DNA from: Pleurobrachia bachei
Lineage: Eukaryota; Ctenophora; Tentaculata; Cydippida; Pleurobrachiidae
Reading direction: 5' to 3'
DNA length: 20,463 bases
Assembly (NCBI GenBank): GCA_000695325.1
Contig: AVPN01000004.1
Coordinates: 23,432 to 43,894 of the forward strand
Shown here: in pieces, positions 18,201-20,463 of the stretch
Numbering within the stretch: the stretch's first letter is position 1
Layout of the letters: each line of letters opens with the position of its first letter
The notes under the pieces: generated by a model
Told to the model about the DNA's origin: nothing
Database searches by the model: none
Seen by the model: only the letters and a program-made list of their open reading frames with translations
Program-made: the position numbers and the translations under genes

Positions 18201-18492
18201 GCTGTACTACTTCCCCCTCCTCCAGCACCTCCTGGTGTGGCACTACCACCACCAGCACCTCCACTAGCACCACCCCCTGCACTGCCCGGATTACGGAGCT
18301 GCGAGAAATTAATAGCCACACTCTCACTATCAGGGTACAGGAAATCCAGATCAATGCCATCTTCAACCCCGCTATCAAACCAGGACACAACATCATCTCC
18401 ACTGACCACCAGGCTGTCCTCTTCCTCGCCATCATCGTCATCACGTGAGAGAAGGTTATTTACCGCTTCGTTGACATCAAGTCCAGTTCGTT
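15279..18492. repeat. Tandem duplication unit B (1607 bp, two copies)
   Basis: Copies 15279-16885 and 16886-18492 show only a couple of substitutions in 1.6 kb, for example one synonymous change in exon 3 near 16707/18314. The junction at 16885/16886 joins mid-exon 3 to intron 6 sequence directly. Confidence 0.95.
15521..16885 (-). pseudogene. UBR5: UBR5 exons 3 (partial) to 6, second copy (unit B left)
   Basis: Exons 16885-16480 (exon 3 lacking its first 76 nt), 16376-16202, 16071-15880 and 15670-15521 are almost identical to 18492-17128. The truncation removes the acceptor and the first half of the UBA domain, up to Q185. Exons 4-6 are individually intact. Because exon 3 cannot be spliced in, a mature message would have to skip this block or repeat exons 4-6. 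Exon 4 begins in a different phase from the end of exon 6, so direct 6-to-4 joining would shift the frame; 6-to-5 joining would not. Confidence 0.8.
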
Positions 18493-18568
18493 GGAGCTCT
18501 TTGACGATGACTGCACGAGATTTACCCTGGAGGACCATCATACATTGTTGGATGGAATCCTCGGGTAC
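17128..18568 (-). CDS. UBR5: UBR5 exons 3-6 (intact copy, D3), UBA domain and start of propeller
   Basis: Exons 18568-18087, 17983-17809, 17678-17487 and 17277-17128. Exon 3 encodes the UBA domain (residues about 160-203): VLQGKSRAVIVKELQRTGLD, then VNNLLSRDDDDG, against human VLQGKSRSVIIRELQRTNLD and VNNLLSRDDEDG. An acidic stretch and a Gly/Ser/Ala-rich linker follow (about residues 255-300). Exon 4 is Arg/Ser-rich. Exon 5 has FTQIGAMYSALVALDANGK for human FICIGALYSELLAVSSKGE; exon 6 has NKVAVLVDRKLSEVA for NKVATWVDETLSSVA. UBA binds ubiquitin. UBR5 is a nuclear HECT E3 of the N-degron pathway that builds branched ubiquitin chains. Phases run 0-2-0-0-0 across the block. Confidence 0.92.
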
Positions 18569-18850
18569 CTGGGTGAATTTTTGGGGGGATTAGAGTTGGC
18601 AACGAAGTTACCCCTCTGTTCAGGGCAATGCAAAAGTAAGGCACGTCTTAGCGTGCCCGCAATGTAGGGGGAACTGCGTTACCAAGGATTAGAGGGGGGT
18701 TGTTATGGGGGGACCTACCTATTCTGAAATTGGGTGATTAGAGGGCGGTTTTATAAAATCCTCGTGTATCATAGAATGAGAGTAATAAGAGATTATGAAT
18801 TCTCTCTGGTAGATCTGACAGAGTGAGGTTCGATGAAATAACAACATTAC

Positions 18851-19427
18851 CTCAGTCACAGGGACAGTTGGACGGAATGCAAGCCAAGATCTCCCAGCTG
18901 GGGTCCGGCCCCTAACCAAGGTTCCCCTCCTCCCTCTCCTCTGGGAAAACAACCTCCTAAGCGTCCTCATACTGGGTAGAATGTTATCTGAACCTCCATC
19001 CCAACTGTCATGATCTCGTTTCTGCATCTTGTTACTGCGGCCATCATCCTCAGAACCCTTGGAAGGGGGAGGTCCGGAGGAATCCGATTTGACGGTATAC
19101 CTAAACCGACAAATCCGTCCATCTTCAAGGAGGAAGACGATGTGACTACTGCTCACTACACATTGCAGCACATTACCCAACGTTGAGAACACACTGCGGA
19201 GGGAAGTTTTGAGATAACGAAAGATATCATTTGAGTTCAATGAGTTCTTATCTATATTACGGAGTTCTTATCTTTATCACGGAGTTGTCTTACCTCTGAC
19301 TTTCAGCAGACTCTGACGTTTGATGGTTTTTAACTTTATCGAAAAAGAATTTTACGTATTTGTCTGCTTTTTCCGGGAGTGAGTATGCTTTGTTGTAGGA
19401 CTGTGCAAAAATGTGAACATCTCCCAT
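18851..19427 (-). CDS. UBR5: UBR5 exons 1-2 (N-terminus)
   Basis: Exon 1 (19427-19294, 134 nt) starts at an ATG in a good context after several stops. It encodes MGDVHIFAQSYNKAYSLPEK..., whose beginning recalls human MTSIHFVVHPLPG. Exon 2 (19193-18851, 343 nt) joins in phase 2 to give GNVLQCVVSSSHIVFLLEDG then RICRFRY, against human KQCVVGPNHAAFLLEDGRVCR, followed by a basic Ser/Gly/Arg-rich linker to RPTVPVTE. Exon 2 was placed at the acceptor CCCTCCGCAG (19196-19194 region) rather than further upstream, where frame and phase fail. The start codon is predicted from this fit; no promoter motif stands out upstream. Confidence 0.82.
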
Positions 19428-19655
19428 CCCCTAAAGTTTATTTATTTAGATAATTTATTTAGATAATCTAGTTGTTGGAATTCGTTCGAAGAACGAGGCC
19501 AGGTGTGAGAACGATTAGCGAGGAGTTTTGAAAGTTCAGATACTAGATAGTGGTGGTGTTTATCACAAGAAAAGGTTTCTAGATTAGCACACATGCAAGC
19601 GGTCTGTTTTGCCGACAACTAGGTACAACGTGCGCGGTGGCTGGCCGATGGCAAG

Positions 19656-19760
19656 AGTGATCCATAATAAAGAGACCAAATCAAGAGCACACTATTCTCT
19701 TGATTTGGTCTCTTTTGGATTGGGTGCGCCCTTGAACTTTATTATGGAATATGGATCACT
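19656..19760. mobile_element. Small hairpin element (MITE-like)
   Basis: Two nested inverted repeats. The inner arms, 19671-19687 and 19697-19713, are perfect over 17 bp with a 9-nt loop. The outer arms, AGTGATCCAT...AATAAAG at 19656 and its complement ending at 19760, differ by a small deletion on the left. Confidence 0.7.
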
Positions 19761-20109
19761 AAAAAAAAAGGAAAAAAATTGACATACGCTGCAGGTCCCT
19801 CTGACGAGGGGTCGCGCGCATGAGGGGATTGCAGCGCATTCCAAGGAAAAAAAGGGAAAAAAAGAATTGCCAAATCAAGGAATCTGCACCTGCACTGCAA
19901 AAATTTTCTGCGCGCGCAAAGCATATCGTTAAAAAAACCCGCTGCATTTGTATGGAACGCGCCGCGCATTTGATTTTGAATGATCGCGAAATTTCGTCTT
20001 GCCCTTTCTTTCACTTTTTTGAATCTCACTTTCTTTCCGTCGTTTGTCGGAAAACGTTAAAATATGGGTGCCTTTCATTGCTAACAATTCGTAGTTCTGG
20101 CGCGCGCGA

Positions 20110-20172
20110 CGGGTTAGGGCTATCCGTTAGGGCCTGGTTAGGGTTTGGTTTGGGGTTATCGGTTAGGGCTAT
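20110..20172 (+). repeat. Degenerate TTAGGG-type repeat
   Basis: Four TTAGGG words in about 60 bp separated by CTATCC, CCTGG and similar spacers. This resembles the metazoan telomere repeat but is too irregular to be a terminal array. Confidence 0.55.
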
Positions 20173-20204
20173 CGATTCTCTACCAGTTGCCGTTGCTAAA
20201 GCAG

Positions 20205-20423
20205 TGGATGCATGTCGCCTCTGAGTGTCAGAACAAGGAGAACAAACCGTCCTGGAGGTTCTTTGCGAGTGATCACACCACTAAAGAGTGTCCAACCAAA
20301 GATGACCGAAATACACACCGCTGTGCAAACTGCAAACAGGGAACCCACCATGCAGGGTACCAAGGATGTCCAGTTCTCTTGAAGTATGTTGAGGAACAGT
20401 CAAAAAACTATCACCGAACATAA
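20205..20423 (+). pseudogene. LINE ORF1 zinc-knuckle fragment (Jockey/CR1-like)
   Basis: Seen: an open stretch ending in a stop with WRFFASDHTTKECPTKD, then RCANCKQGTHHAGYQGCPVL. Knowledge: ORF1 proteins of Jockey-superfamily non-LTR retrotransposons end in two or three CCHC knuckles, the last often CANCGGNHPASYRGCPV. Here the last knuckle is present as C-x2-C-x4-H-x6-C. The previous one has its first two cysteines replaced (S and F) and keeps H and C. No reverse transcriptase lies within the remaining 40 bp. Inference: a truncated LINE copy, or the 3' end of an ORF1 whose ORF2 lies beyond the window. Confidence 0.65.
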
Positions 20424-20463
20424 AGGTCGCGGTAATGAACTGCTGCTCCTTGCGTAACAAGAC

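Larger units (their letters stand above)
19428..20204. other. Region upstream of UBR5, no gene recognised
   Basis: It contains a direct TTATTTAGATAA repeat at 19439-19468, the hairpin at 19656-19760, a purine-rich stretch around 19760-19870 and CG-rich words (GCGCGC) near 19810, 19910 and 20100. A 134-codon ORF from 19820 has no recognisable features and is not annotated. The UBR5 promoter probably lies in the first few hundred bases, but no motif decides it. Confidence 0.5.

Noticed and set aside
16495-18593. Pro/Ser-rich ORFs on the plus strand (16495-16899 and 18102-18593)
   Set aside because: They are antisense shadows of the Gly/Ala/Ser-rich part of UBR5 exon 3, which aligns with known UBR5 on the minus strand.
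19228-19240. UBR5 start near 19240 in exon 2
   Set aside because: The frame there opens with TTG, not ATG, and follows a stop. An upstream exon with ATG at 19427 joins in phase to the acceptor before 19193 and resembles the known N-terminus.
19820-20224. 134-codon ORF upstream of the LINE fragment
   Set aside because: Low-complexity start, no family resemblance, and it runs into TTAGGG-like repeat.
1-20463. CRISPR arrays, bacterial operons, riboswitches
   Set aside because: No regularly spaced repeats with unique spacers and no prokaryotic gene layout; the DNA is intron-bearing and animal-like.

Overview
This is eukaryotic, intron-rich DNA, almost certainly from an invertebrate animal. Two multi-exon genes can be assembled by hand with GT/AG introns and consistent codon phase. 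There are nuclear tRNA genes with split internal promoters, short hairpin transposons and a LINE fragment. The UBR5 orthologue is clearly metazoan but divergent from the human protein as I remember it. A fast-evolving marine lineage such as a ctenophore would fit, but that placement is a guess.

Layout. Positions 1-320 hold one exon (minus strand) of a gene leaving the window, with SNX-BAR-like coiled-coil sequence. Positions 320-2170 are non-coding and include a 479-bp fold-back repeat (1267-1745). Positions 2171-3858 are a compact element with 33-bp terminal inverted repeats around one intact FLYWCH zinc-finger ORF. Positions 3859-5321 are intergenic (GA microsatellite, small pogo/Tigger-like hairpin). 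Positions 5322-8061 carry a complete seven-exon class A GPCR of 339 residues (plus strand). Positions 7941-9818 are a 930-bp tandem duplication containing the GPCR tail and antisense UBR5 exons. Positions 9968-10328 hold three identical tRNA-Gly(GCC) genes inside a UBR5 intron.

From about 19427 down to 9278 (minus strand) lies the N-terminal third of UBR5: exons 1-15, about 910 codons, covering the UBA domain and the following beta-propeller-like region. It is heavily rearranged. Exons 3-6 lie in two copies by one tandem duplication (unit B, 1607 bp), and exons 5-12 lie in two copies by another (unit A, about 2.5 kb). Both breakpoints cut inside exons, so the internal copies of exons 3 and 5 lack their acceptors. 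A reading-frame-consistent transcript still exists: exons 1-6 at 19427-17128, exons 7-12 at 15220-13500, then exons 13, 14 and 15. The UBR box, MLLE and HECT domains are not in the window. Positions 19428-20463 hold a hairpin repeat, TTAGGG-like sequence and a LINE ORF1 zinc-knuckle fragment.

The strangest observation is a 102-bp intronic block whose two copies (12490-12591 and 14995-15096) are base-by-base complements WITHOUT reversal, apart from two identical central bases. Ordinary inversion cannot produce this. A second pattern is that at least four splice acceptors are preceded in the intron by an echo of the acceptor plus the first bases of its exon.
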